Assembly: GCF_000686025.1 (NCBI RefSeq)
Contig: NZ_JMLQ01000003.1
Location: 186,001 to 250,000, forward strand
DNA from: Rhodococcus sp. UNC23MFCrub1.1
GTDB taxonomy: Bacteria; Actinomycetota; Actinomycetes; Mycobacteriales; Mycobacteriaceae
Direction: 5' to 3'
Length of the DNA stretch: 64,000 nt
The position numbers and the translations under genes were made by a program. The notes under the pieces are model-generated. The model did no database searches. It was not told where the DNA came from and saw only the letters and a list, made by a program, of their open reading frames with translations. Positions within the stretch are counted from its first letter, which is position 1, and each line of letters starts with the position of its first letter. Of the stretch, positions 24,664 through 33,479 are shown piece by piece.

Positions 24664-25511
24664 GCGGCCGGGTGTGGCTGATCACCGGTGCGAGTCGAGG
24701 GCTCGGTCGCGCGCTCGTGGACCGCGTGCTCGACGTGGGGGACAACGTGATCGCGACCGTGAGGGGCGAGGCAGACCTTCCCGCTCACGAGCGACTCGTC
24801 GTCGATCACCTGGACGTGCGCGATCGCGGCGCGGCGCGGGCGGTCGTCTCGTCCGTCGTCGAGAAGTTCGGCCGCCTCGACGTATTGGTCGACAACGCGG
24901 GTCACGGGGCGGTGGGCGCCATCGAGGAGACGACGGAGCAGGAGGCCCGCGACATCGTCGACACGAACTTCTTCGGTGCGCTCTGGCTCAGTCAAGCGGC
25001 TGTCGAGGTCATGCGGCCTCGGCGGTCCGGCCACATCGTGCAGATATCGACCGTCGGAGCCGTCGGCACGATGCCCACCCTGGGTCTGTACGCCGCGTCG
25101 AAGTGGGCGCTCGAAGCCTTCAGTGAGGCGATGGCAGCTGAGGTGAAGGATTTCGGGATTCGCGTGAGCATCGCGGAGCTCGGCGCGGTCGACACCCAGT
25201 GGGGCACAAGAAGCATGCGATTCAGCGCTCCGTCTCCCGACTACGACGATCTGCGGACCACGGTGTTCGGCACCCCCGACGTGCCGTGGCCGAGGGAGGG
25301 GACGGGCGGCGGAACGGCGCCTGCGGATGCTGCGGCCGTGATCGTCGACCATGTCCGCAGCCCGGGCGACGACAGGCTGCGACTGCTGGTGGGCGATGAC
25401 GCGCCCGGACAGGTTGCCGAGGCGCTCGCGCGCCGACTGCGGGACTACCGGCGCGACGAGCGATTTCCGGCGACTGCGCTCGCTCGCTCGATCACCACTA
25501 CGAGCGGTTAG
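24660..25511 (+). CDS. Short-chain dehydrogenase/reductase
   Basis: A 283-residue classical SDR. It has the nucleotide-binding TGASRGLGRAL, the structural NNAG-equivalent VDNAGHG, the active-site Ser in VQISTVGAVG and the catalytic YAASK motif. No Asp/Arg pattern that clearly fixes the cofactor was seen, but the R after the first glycine motif favours NADP(H). It is translationally coupled to the RibD-like reductase before it. The substrate is unknown. Confidence 0.88.
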   Translation: MSGRVWLITGASRGLGRALVDRVLDVGDNVIATVRGEADLPAHERLVVDHLDVRDRGAARAVVSSVVEKFGRLDVLVDNAGHGAVGAIEETTEQEARDIVDTNFFGALWLSQAAVEVMRPRRSGHIVQISTVGAVGTMPTLGLYAASKWALEAFSEAMAAEVKDFGIRVSIAELGAVDTQWGTRSMRFSAPSPDYDDLRTTVFGTPDVPWPREGTGGGTAPADAAAVIVDHVRSPGDDRLRLLVGDDAPGQVAEALARRLRDYRRDERFPATALARSITTTSG

Positions 25512-25528
25512 GAGGTGACGATCGAACG

Positions 25529-25720
25529 CTAGCGCTTCGTGGACGTGGCCACGGCCAGCCGCTGGTGCAACCGCTCGCGCACCTCGTCCGGTTCGTACTG
25601 ACGACGCTGACGCTCGTTGCGGGCGACGAGGACGCCGGACGCTGCCACGCCGACGGCGCCGGCGAGACCTGCGACCTTCAGCAGACCGCGCACGGAGATC
25701 TTTCGGGATCGTGCAGCCAT
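25529..25720 (-). CDS. Small single-helix membrane protein
   Basis: A 63-residue protein with a very basic N-terminus (AARSRKISVRG), one Gly/Ala-rich membrane helix (about residues 14-33, LKVAGLAGAVGVAASGVLVA) and a charged tail. A -10-like TAGCCT (25732-25727) lies 6 nt before the ATG on the minus strand, and a TAGGCT serves the divergent gene at 25758. Function unknown. It is credible as a gene because of this promoter and the protein-like helix/charge pattern. Confidence 0.62.
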   Translation of the reverse strand: MAARSRKISVRGLLKVAGLAGAVGVAASGVLVARNERQRRQYEPDEVRERLHQRLAVATSTKR

Positions 25721-25757
25721 TCATGAAGGCTAGCGCCACGAACTAGGCTCGTCGTCG

Positions 25758-26450
25758 ATGAGCGTCGACGGAGTGTCCTCAGTCAACCTCGCCACCGCCG
25801 TGGAGACCACGCGGACAGGCGATCTCTGGATCTTCCGCGGCCGGTCGGCGGCGGATCGAGCGATCCAGACGCTGACGAACAGCCCGGTGAATCACGTGGG
25901 CATGGCCGTGGTCCTCGACGACCTGCCGCCCTTGATGTGGCATGCCGAGTTGGGCCAGTCACTGCCCGACATGTGGACCGGGCGCCATCAGCGCGGCGTG
26001 CAGCTGCACGACCTACGCGACGCCGTCACTCACTGGGGCGAGCGCTACGACCAGAAATGCTGGTTCCGGCAACTGCAGTCGCCGATCACGCGTGAACAAG
26101 AAGACGAGCTGATGCGGACCATCGCGCGACTCGACGGCACCGCATTCCCGACCACCGCGAAGCTGGCGGGTAGATGGTTCGCGGGGCGGCTCCCTGCGGT
26201 GTCGGCCAAGGACGACCGTCGACTCGAGACCGCCTACTGCGCGGAGGTGGTGGCCCTGACGTACGAGGCGATGGGCCTGCTCGATCCACGAGAGTCACCG
26301 ACGCCGCTGAAACCTTTCGACAAGGTGGGCCTGAAGCCACCGCGGCGCCGCGCGAACTGGTACGACCCCGGCCGGTTCTGGAGCGGCGATCACCTTCCCT
26401 TGGCGGAGGGCGTCGAGCTGGGGCGTGAGATCGCGGTCGTGCTGGACTAG
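25758..26450 (+). CDS. Permuted papain-fold (YiiX/YebB-like) protein
   Basis: A 230-residue cytoplasmic protein with the circularly permuted NlpC/P60 layout: a His first (SPVNHVGMAVV, about residue 47) and the candidate nucleophile Cys later (ETAYCAEVVALTYEAMGLL, about residue 160). That order is typical of YaeF/YiiX-type amidase or acyltransferase-like enzymes. No signal peptide is present, so peptidoglycan is an unlikely substrate; lipids or small amides are alternatives. The TAGGCT -10 ends 8 nt before the ATG, so the mRNA is probably leaderless. The stop shares CTAG with the convergent phzF-like gene. Confidence 0.68.
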   Translation: MSVDGVSSVNLATAVETTRTGDLWIFRGRSAADRAIQTLTNSPVNHVGMAVVLDDLPPLMWHAELGQSLPDMWTGRHQRGVQLHDLRDAVTHWGERYDQKCWFRQLQSPITREQEDELMRTIARLDGTAFPTTAKLAGRWFAGRLPAVSAKDDRRLETAYCAEVVALTYEAMGLLDPRESPTPLKPFDKVGLKPPRRRANWYDPGRFWSGDHLPLAEGVELGREIAVVLD

Positions 26451-27127
26451 AGAGTGCGCGACTCGTCCACCACCACCCGCCCGCCGAGCTCCACCCACCC
26501 GTCGTCGGACAGCGTGGTCGACAGCACCGACCCGCGGCCCTGCACGATGCTCAGATCGCGCCCGAGCAGTTCGGTGACCCGGACGGCGGCCGCGCCCGTT
26601 GCTTCGTCCTCCGGGACGCCCATGTCGGGGGCGAACATGCGTGACCTGATCGCCCTGCGCTCCTCGTCCACCCATGCCCAGACGTAGTGGTGGCCCGTGG
26701 TGAACTCGGCGGGGTCCACGGCCAGAACCTCGTCGGCGCCCCGGACCTGACGGAACTCGAAGTGTGGTGCCCATTCGGGCCGTGCACGGACGTAGGTGAC
26801 GCCGTCGGCGACTCGGACGGCAACCTCGCCCGCGGGGACGAGCAACGTCTCCACGGGCGTGCCGCGGTCGGCCAGCCATGCTGCCGTGCCCACGGTGGGG
26901 TGCCCCGCGAACGGCAGTTCGACCGCGGGCGTGTGGATGCGGAGAGCGGTGGAGTCGACAGGGCCGGTGGGAACATCGACGAACACCGTCTCGCTGTACT
27001 GCAACTCGTGCGCCACGGACTGGCGATCGGACGGGGCAACGGACGCAGCGTCGACGATGCCGAGGGGGTTGCCCCATCGACCCTGGTCGTCGGTGAACAC
27101 CCGCACGACATGGACGTCGAATGACAT
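26447..27127 (-). CDS. PhzF-family isomerase/epimerase-like protein
   Basis: A 226-residue PhzF-fold protein. Motifs are VFTDDQGRWGNPLGI at the N-terminus, the catalytic Glu in LQYSETVFVD, LPFAGHPTVGTAAWL, and the C-terminal DEATGAAAVRVTELLG. The family carries out general acid-base isomerisation, as in phenazine synthesis, but no phenazine genes are near. The start at 27127 follows GAGAGGAAGACC. It sits immediately downstream of the DUF3516 helicase gene on the same strand, 10 bases apart. Confidence 0.88.
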   Translation of the reverse strand: MSFDVHVVRVFTDDQGRWGNPLGIVDAASVAPSDRQSVAHELQYSETVFVDVPTGPVDSTALRIHTPAVELPFAGHPTVGTAAWLADRGTPVETLLVPAGEVAVRVADGVTYVRARPEWAPHFEFRQVRGADEVLAVDPAEFTTGHHYVWAWVDEERRAIRSRMFAPDMGVPEDEATGAAAVRVTELLGRDLSIVQGRGSVLSTTLSDDGWVELGGRVVVDESRTL

Positions 27128-27137
27128 GGTCTTCCTC

Positions 27138-29636
27138 TCAGCCTGCGGTGACGGTGATGTCGTCGAACACGATCTCGGCAAGGGCGTCGGACTCCTCGAC
27201 GTCCACCGTCGCGTCCAGCGACCAGCCGTGGTCGCCGTCCGGATCGTCGAGAACCTGACGCGCAGTGGTCTCCTCACGCGTCTGGACGAACGAGAACAGG
27301 TGCGGTCCGCGGGCGGCGGGCGTCATGCCGATCTCGCCGTACTCCTCGAAGTAGGGCTCGAGCTCGTCCTGCCAGTCGACCTCGTCGCCCAGCTCCTCGA
27401 GGAGGTCCCAGCGCCCACGGGACGCCAGCTCGACGCGTCGGAACAGGGCGTTGCGCACCATGATCCGGAACGCTCGGGGGTTCGCGGAGATGGGTTTCGG
27501 TGTGTCGGCTCCGTACGCGACGACGGGTGTGCCGTCCTCCTCGAACGTCGGATCGGTGAGGTTCTCCCACTCGTCGAGAAGGCTGGAGTCGACCTGGCGC
27601 ACGGTCTCGCCGAGCCATTCGGTGATGTCCTGGACGTCCTCGGTGCGCGCCTCCGGTGGAACCGTCTGTCGCAGAGCGCGATACGCGTCGGCGAGGTACC
27701 GCAGGACGGACCCCTCCGAGCGGGAGAGACCGTAGTGCGAGATCAGCTCCGTGAACGTCATCGACTTCTCGATCATGTCGCGCACCACGGACTTGGGGGA
27801 GAGACCGAACTCGGACAGCCAGGGGTGCCCACCGCGGTAGATCTCGAAGGCGGGGCCCAGAAGATCGGCCAGCGGCTTGGGCCACGTGACCTCCTCGAGC
27901 AGCTCCATACGCTCCTCGTACTCGAGACCGTCCGCCTTCATCTGCGCCACTGCCTCGCCGCGCGCCGCGTGTTGTTGGGCCATCAGGATCTGGCGGGGGT
28001 CGTCCAGGGTGGCCTCGATGACGGACACCACGTCGAGCGCGTAGGACGGCGACTCCTGGTCGAGCAGCTCGAACGACGCGAGGGCGAACGGCGACAGCGG
28101 CTGATTGAGAGCGAAATCGCGCTGCAGGTCGACGGTGAGCCGTGCGGTGCGCCCGTCCTCGTCCGGCTCGGGAAGCTGTTCGACGATGCCGGCGTCGCGT
28201 AGACCCCGGTACAACCGCACCGCCTGGAGAATGTGTCGCCGTTGGTTCGCCCTGGTCTCGTGGTTGTCCTCGAGCAGATGCCGCATCGCGTCGAAACAAC
28301 TGCCCGGGCGGGCGATGACGTTCAGCAGCATCGAGTTGTTCACCGAGAACTTCGAGGTCAGCGGCTCCGGGCTCGCCGCCACGAGTCGCTCGAAACTGGG
28401 CTTGCCCCAGGAGACGAAACCGTCGGGTGCTTTCTTGCGCTGAATACGCTTCAGCTTCTTGGGATCGTCGCCCGCCTTGGCGACGAGTCGGGCGTTCTCG
28501 ACCTCGTGTTCGGGTGCCTGCACCATGACGGTGCCGAGGGTGTCGTACCCGGCTCTGCCTGCGCGACCGGCGATCTGATGGAACTCGCGGGCGCGCAACT
28601 GGCGCGTGCGAACACCGTCGTACTTCGTCAGTCCGGTGAGCAGCACGGTGCGGATGGGCACGTTGATCCCGACGCCGAGAGTGTCCGTTCCGCAGATCAC
28701 GGCGAGCAGACCCTCCTGCGCCAGCTTCTCGACGAGCCGCCGGTAGCGCGGCAGCATGCCCGCGTGGTGCACGCCGATGCCGTGACGGACCAAACGGGAC
28801 AACGTCTTACCGAATCCGGTGGTGAACCGGAAGCCACCGATGGCCTCGGCGATGGCCGCACGGGTCTCCTTGGAGGCGACGGTGATCGAGGTGAGCGCCT
28901 GAGCCCGTTCGAGTGCGGAGGCCTGCGTGAAGTGCACGACGTAGACGGGTGCGAGGTGCGTGGAGACGAGTTCCTCGATGGTCTCGACGACGGGTGTGAG
29001 TCGGTAGGAGAACATCAGCGGCACAGGGCGTTCGGAGCCCTCGACGACGGTGGTGACCCGTCCGGTCCGGCGGGTCAGGTCGTCGCGGAAGAAGGAGACG
29101 TCGCCGAGAGTGGCGGACATCAGCAGAAACTGGGCATGGGGGAGTTCGATGAGCGGCACCTGCCACGCCCAGCCGCGATCGGGCTCGGAATAGTAGTGGA
29201 ACTCGTCCATGATCACCTGGCCGATGGACGAGTCCGGCCCCTCCCGCAGTGCCATGTTGGCGACGATCTCCGCTGTCGCACAGATGATGGGTGCCGACGC
29301 ATTGACCGAGGCGTCGCCCGTGACCATGCCGACCTTGTCCGCACCGAAGATCTCGCACAGTGCGAAGAACTTCTCGCTGACGAGCGCCTTGATCGGCGCC
29401 GTGTAGAACGATCGGATGCCGGCCGCGTACGCGGCGAAGTGAGCGGCGATGGCCACCATCGACTTTCCCGACCCGGTGGGGGTGGCGAGCACGACGTTGT
29501 TGCCGGAGACCAACTCGATGACGGCCTCGTCTTGCAGCGGATACAGCTCGAGTCCACGGTCGGAGACCCAGGTGGTGAACGCGTCGTACAGATCGTCGGC
29601 CGACGCGGAGTCAGGAACCATCTCGGTCAGCAGCAT
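27138..29636 (-). CDS. DEAD/DEAH-box helicase with DUF3516 domain
   Basis: An 832-residue Ski2-like helicase. Walker A is LATPTGSGKSMVA (about residue 52), motif II is IMDEFHYY, motif III is LLMSATLGD, and the second RecA domain contains GTDTLGVGINVPIRT and QIAGRAGRAGYD. The C-terminal half matches the actinobacterial DUF3516 region. It probably unwinds RNA or DNA; targets are unknown. The ATG at 29636 is preferred over the GTG three bases before it, because the -10-like TAACCT (29648-29643) would then end 6 nt upstream. Confidence 0.9.
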   Translation of the reverse strand: MLLTEMVPDSASADDLYDAFTTWVSDRGLELYPLQDEAVIELVSGNNVVLATPTGSGKSMVAIAAHFAAYAAGIRSFYTAPIKALVSEKFFALCEIFGADKVGMVTGDASVNASAPIICATAEIVANMALREGPDSSIGQVIMDEFHYYSEPDRGWAWQVPLIELPHAQFLLMSATLGDVSFFRDDLTRRTGRVTTVVEGSERPVPLMFSYRLTPVVETIEELVSTHLAPVYVVHFTQASALERAQALTSITVASKETRAAIAEAIGGFRFTTGFGKTLSRLVRHGIGVHHAGMLPRYRRLVEKLAQEGLLAVICGTDTLGVGINVPIRTVLLTGLTKYDGVRTRQLRAREFHQIAGRAGRAGYDTLGTVMVQAPEHEVENARLVAKAGDDPKKLKRIQRKKAPDGFVSWGKPSFERLVAASPEPLTSKFSVNNSMLLNVIARPGSCFDAMRHLLEDNHETRANQRRHILQAVRLYRGLRDAGIVEQLPEPDEDGRTARLTVDLQRDFALNQPLSPFALASFELLDQESPSYALDVVSVIEATLDDPRQILMAQQHAARGEAVAQMKADGLEYEERMELLEEVTWPKPLADLLGPAFEIYRGGHPWLSEFGLSPKSVVRDMIEKSMTFTELISHYGLSRSEGSVLRYLADAYRALRQTVPPEARTEDVQDITEWLGETVRQVDSSLLDEWENLTDPTFEEDGTPVVAYGADTPKPISANPRAFRIMVRNALFRRVELASRGRWDLLEELGDEVDWQDELEPYFEEYGEIGMTPAARGPHLFSFVQTREETTARQVLDDPDGDHGWSLDATVDVEESDALAEIVFDDITVTAG

Positions 29637-29645
29637 CACTACAGG

Positions 29646-30683
29646 TTACGTAGCCGACCTCTCGTCCGACCCCATGGCACCCAGGACCGCCTGCCTCGTC
29701 GTCGCACTGCCGGTGATGGCGTCCTCGCCGACACCGGAGACGAGCATCTGCCGCCATCGCTGTTCGTCGAACTTCAGCGGCATCGTCGTCCCGAGGAAGT
29801 TCTCCAGGACCTCGAGGAAGCGCATCGGATCGTCGCGGTACGGGAAGTGGCCGGCGCCGGCGAAGACGTCGAGGCGGGAGCCGGGCATCGCGGCGTGCGC
29901 GAGCGTCGCGTGGGCGATGGGGATGACCGTGTCCTGATCACCCCAGATGAGTTGCACGGGCAGGTTCTCGGTCAGGTAACACCGGTCGAGCATGGTGACC
30001 ACCTGCCCGCGCCAGTCGACGACGGCCCGCAGCGTGCGCAGGTAGGCGTCGTAGGCGGTGGAGTCGAGGAGGTTGCCGAGAACGCGGACCAGATCGGGTG
30101 TGTCGTGCAGGACGGCCCCGGGGTGCAGAGGAGTGCCGTCCAACTGGTCGATCGCAGCGCCCGCCATGCGCAGCATGCGCATGGCGCCGGGCAGGCGCAG
30201 CAACTTGAACGCCTCGTTGACGATGGGCGTGGACATGAGTCGCAGCGCCGGGTGGACGTCTTTGGTGACACCGCCCGCCGAGACGAGGACGAGGCGCTCG
30301 ACCATGTCCGGATACTGGTAGGCGAACTGCATGGCCACACCGCCGCCGAGCGAGTGGCCCACCACGGACACCGCGTCGATGTTGAGGGTGACGAGCAGAT
30401 CGCGGATGCCGTTCGCGTATGCGGCCACCGAGTAGTCGGCACGAGGCTTGTCGCTCAGTCCGTGGCCGAGCAGGTCCGGCGCGATGACGGTGTACTTCGA
30501 CGCGAGATGGGGGAGCACGTCGAGCCAGGTCTCGGAGCTGTCACCGATGCCGTGGATCAGCAGCAGTACCGGTCCGTCTCCCGCCATCCGGAAGGCACGT
30601 CGATAACCGTGCACCGTGCGGAAGTGCAGCCGCGGTTCCGCGTCGGGAACCGGACGCAGGGCGCGGCGGCGTGTGTCGGACAT
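29646..30683 (-). CDS. Alpha/beta hydrolase
   Basis: A 345-residue alpha/beta-hydrolase-fold enzyme. The oxyanion region is LLIHGIGDSSETW, the nucleophile elbow is VVGHSLGGGVA (Ser at about 136), the acid Asp lies in WGDQDTVIPIAH and the His in GAGHFPYRDDP. No signal peptide, so it is cytoplasmic or peripheral. From memory it corresponds to Rv2715 of M. tuberculosis, which lies next to the PAC2 protein Rv2714 and sthA as here. The ester or amide substrate is not known. GAGAGGGG precedes the ATG. Confidence 0.87.
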   Translation of the reverse strand: MSDTRRRALRPVPDAEPRLHFRTVHGYRRAFRMAGDGPVLLLIHGIGDSSETWLDVLPHLASKYTVIAPDLLGHGLSDKPRADYSVAAYANGIRDLLVTLNIDAVSVVGHSLGGGVAMQFAYQYPDMVERLVLVSAGGVTKDVHPALRLMSTPIVNEAFKLLRLPGAMRMLRMAGAAIDQLDGTPLHPGAVLHDTPDLVRVLGNLLDSTAYDAYLRTLRAVVDWRGQVVTMLDRCYLTENLPVQLIWGDQDTVIPIAHATLAHAAMPGSRLDVFAGAGHFPYRDDPMRFLEVLENFLGTTMPLKFDEQRWRQMLVSGVGEDAITGSATTRQAVLGAMGSDERSAT

Positions 30684-30755
30684 CCCGGCCCCTCTCGATC
30701 GGCGGCACCGTGTGTGTCGCCGACCGAGCGTAAACCGGGATCGTCACCGTTCACA

Positions 30756-30775
30756 CAGCCGTCGGGTTACGGCTG
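30756..30775 (-). terminator. Hairpin after the PAC2 gene
   Basis: Stem CAGCCGT / ACGGCTG, 7 bp, loop of 6, beginning 17 bases past the stop of the minus-strand PAC2 gene. Moderate strength. Confidence 0.45.
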
Positions 30776-30792
30776 GGTAAGAACTCGTGACG

Positions 30793-31761
30793 TCAGGAGC
30801 GGTCTGTTCCGTCCTCGGAACCCTCGGGCGACGGCTCGTCCTCGACGAACTCGGTCTGCTCCGCGAGGAACTTCTCGAACTCGGCACCCAGTTCGTCGCC
30901 GCTGGGCAGTTCCTCGTCCGCGGCGAGGAGCGTCGACTGCTGCTCCTGCGCCGTGACGAAGGTGTCGTACTGACGCTCGAGTGCCTGGACCACGGACTGG
31001 ACCTCCGGGTTGCCCTCGACGTGCTGGTCGACCTGCTCGCGCACCCGTGCCGCAGATTCCGTCAGTGCGTTCAACGGAATGGTCAGCTTCGACGATTCGG
31101 CTACCAGTTCGAGCAGCGTCTCCGCCGCGCTCGGGTACGCCGTCTGTGCCAGGTAGTGCGGCACGTGCACCGAGAAGCCCATCGATTCGTGGCCGTGCTG
31201 AGCCATGCGGTACTCGAGCAGGGACGAGGCGCTGGCCGGCACCTGCAGCTCACCCGACCACTTGTGGTGCTCGCCCACCAGGTCGGTGTCGCTGGAGTGG
31301 GCGGTGACGCCCAGCGGCCGGGTGTGCGGCACCGCCATGGGAATGGAGTTGAGGCCGATGGTGCGGCGTACTCCGAGCTGCTCCGACAGCAGACGCACCG
31401 CGGTGGTGAACTTCTCCCACTTCAGGTCGGGTTCGAGACCTGCCAGCAGCAGGAACGGGGTGCCCACGGCGTCCTGCACCGCGTAGAGATTGAGGTGCGG
31501 CTCGTCGTAGTCGGAGAAGTGGTCGGCGGAGAACGTCATCATGGGGCGACGTGAGCGGTAGTCGAGCAACTCGTCGACGTCGAAGGACGCCACCAGTTCG
31601 GTCTCCAGGGTCTCACGCAGATGCGTGGTGGCCAGCTTGACCGCGTGACCTGCGTCGGAGAACCCCTCGAGGCCGTGGACCAGCACCGGACCCACGCCGT
31701 CCTCGGACGACACTCGGGGCGCTGGAAACTCCAGCTCGTACATTCTCGACTTCTCGTCCAT
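30793..31761 (-). CDS. PAC2-family (proteasome assembly chaperone 2-like) protein
   Basis: A 322-residue protein of the actinobacterial PAC2 family. Typical segments are VLVHGLEGFSDAGHAVKLATTHL, LDYRSRRPMMTFSADHFSDY and the C-terminal coiled-coil-like region REQVDQHVEGNPEVQSVV. The tail (about 270-322) is rich in Glu and Asp. Despite the family name it has not been shown to assemble the bacterial proteasome, and no proteasome gene is present here. The start at 31761 has AAGGA upstream. From memory it matches Rv2714. Confidence 0.88.
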   Translation of the reverse strand: MDEKSRMYELEFPAPRVSSEDGVGPVLVHGLEGFSDAGHAVKLATTHLRETLETELVASFDVDELLDYRSRRPMMTFSADHFSDYDEPHLNLYAVQDAVGTPFLLLAGLEPDLKWEKFTTAVRLLSEQLGVRRTIGLNSIPMAVPHTRPLGVTAHSSDTDLVGEHHKWSGELQVPASASSLLEYRMAQHGHESMGFSVHVPHYLAQTAYPSAAETLLELVAESSKLTIPLNALTESAARVREQVDQHVEGNPEVQSVVQALERQYDTFVTAQEQQSTLLAADEELPSGDELGAEFEKFLAEQTEFVEDEPSPEGSEDGTDRS

Positions 31762-31873
31762 GCCGGTGTCCTTCCTCGTCGCCGTGCGTGTCCTGCCGGG
31801 GCACCACTGTGCGGTTACCCCATTTTCCCACAGCGACCCTGCGCGACCGGGCTTCACCCGTTTCTCCTCCCAA

Positions 31874-31906
31874 CGACGGCGGGGACCCCGACATTCCCCG
31901 CCGTCG
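31874..31906 (-). terminator. sthA terminator
   Basis: Perfect 12-bp stem CGACGGCGGGGA / TCCCCGCCGTCG with a 9-nt loop, 4 bases past the minus-strand sthA stop codon. Confidence 0.75.
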
Positions 31907-31910
31907 CCGG

Positions 31911-33326
31911 TCAGCGCGTGAAAGCCTCCAGAGCCCGAATTTTGTTGGCGACGTCCAGCGCCGCGACCTTGTACGCCTCGGACATGGTCGGATAGTTGAA
32001 GACGGCGTCGACCAGATAGTCGACCGTGCCCCCGCACCCCATGACCGCCTGGCCGATGTGCACGAGGTCGGTCGCGCCGGAACCGAAGATGTGCACGCCG
32101 AGAACCCGACGGTCGACGGTGGACACGATCAGTTTCAGCATCCCGTGGGAGTCTCCCGCGATCTGTCCGCGCGCGAGTTCGCGGTAGCGGGACACGCCCA
32201 CCTCGTAGGGAACGGAGTTCTTCGTCAGTTCCACCTCGGTCGCGCCGACGTAGGACACCTCCGGGATGGAGTAGATGCCGATGGGCTGAAGGTCGGTGAG
32301 CTTGTTCCCCGGCTCGCCGAAGGCGTGATACGCGGCCAGTCGGCCCTGATCCATCGACGTCGCGGCCAACGCGGGGAATCCGATGACATCACCGACCGCG
32401 TAGATCGTGTCCACCTTGGTCTGAAAGTCGTCGTCGACGTCGATCCGTCCTCGGGCGTCCGCCTCGAGTCCGGCCTTCTCCAGATCCAGCCCGTCGGTCA
32501 TGCCCTGACGTCCGGCCGAGTACATCACCGTCTCGGCCGGGATCTTCTTCCCGCTCGCCAGCGTGGTGACCGTTCCCGACGGACCCACGTCGACGGCCGT
32601 GACCGCCTCGCCGAAGCGGAACGTGACCGCGAGGTCGCGCAGGTGGAACTGCAGCGACTCGACGATCTCACGGTCACAGAAGTCGAGCATGGTGTCGCGC
32701 TTCTCGACCACGGTCACCTTGCATCCGAGCGCCGCGAACATGGATGCGTACTCGATCCCGATGACGCCGGCTCCGACCACCACCATCGACGACGGGATGA
32801 ACTGCAGATCCAGAATGCCGTCGGAGTCCAGCACTCGGTAGTTGTCGAACTCGACGTCGTCGGGACGGGCGGGCGCCGTCCCGGTGGCGATCACGACGTT
32901 CCGCGCACCGACCGTGATGCGCTCGCCGCGGCTGCGGTCGTCCACCGCGATGGTGTGCGCGTCGAGGAACCGGCCCTCGCCGGTGATCATCTCTATTCGG
33001 TTGCGCAGTAATTGCGATCGGACGACCTCGACCTCCTTGCCGATCACGTGGGACGTCCGGGCCAGCAGATCCGACGGCGTGATGTTCGCCTTGACGCGAT
33101 AGCTCGCTCCGTAGAGCTCGCGTTGATTGAGGCCTGTCAGATAGAGAACCGCCTCGCGCAGCGTCTTCGACGGGATGGTGCCCGTGTTGACGCACACGCC
33201 GCCGAGCATGCTGCCCTTCTCGATGATGGCGACGCGCTTGCCCAGTTTCGCCGCCGCGATCGCGGCCTTCTGCCCTCCCGGTCCGGAACCGATGACTACC
33301 AGGTCGTATTCGAGTTGGTCCGACAT
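31911..33326 (-). CDS. sthA: Soluble pyridine nucleotide transhydrogenase
   Basis: Flavoprotein that moves reducing equivalents between NADPH and NAD+. The 471-residue protein belongs to the pyridine nucleotide-disulfide reductase family: FAD motif [17 protein letters not shown](P) motif [15 protein letters not shown] and the second FAD site IYAVGDVIG. The usual redox-active CxxxxC reads CVNTGT, so the second cysteine is missing, which is the mark of SthA as opposed to disulfide reductases. The C-terminal [14 protein letters not shown] also fits. The start at 33326 begins [13 protein letters not shown]. It is divergent from mscR. Confidence 0.94.
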   Translation of the reverse strand: MSDQLEYDLVVIGSGPGGQKAAIAAAKLGKRVAIIEKGSMLGGVCVNTGTIPSKTLREAVLYLTGLNQRELYGASYRVKANITPSDLLARTSHVIGKEVEVVRSQLLRNRIEMITGEGRFLDAHTIAVDDRSRGERITVGARNVVIATGTAPARPDDVEFDNYRVLDSDGILDLQFIPSSMVVVGAGVIGIEYASMFAALGCKVTVVEKRDTMLDFCDREIVESLQFHLRDLAVTFRFGEAVTAVDVGPSGTVTTLASGKKIPAETVMYSAGRQGMTDGLDLEKAGLEADARGRIDVDDDFQTKVDTIYAVGDVIGFPALAATSMDQGRLAAYHAFGEPGNKLTDLQPIGIYSIPEVSYVGATEVELTKNSVPYEVGVSRYRELARGQIAGDSHGMLKLIVSTVDRRVLGVHIFGSGATDLVHIGQAVMGCGGTVDYLVDAVFNYPTMSEAYKVAALDVANKIRALEAFTR

Positions 33327-33479
33327 GCCCCAACAAGTAGTCCCGTCAGGAGAATCCGGTGTGCCGTGCGTGTCACGACTGGGTGAACACCTCTCCGATG
33401 CAGCAGTTCGCACCTGTGCATCGTTAGGGTGACGGTCAGGTTCGCAGCACCCGGCAGTACCGACAGATGGAGGCAAGAA

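Noticed and set aside
28233..30956. About 900-codon plus-strand frame opposite the DUF3516 helicase and alpha/beta hydrolase
   Set aside because: It crosses two real genes and the gap between them, and its composition is that of an antisense frame.
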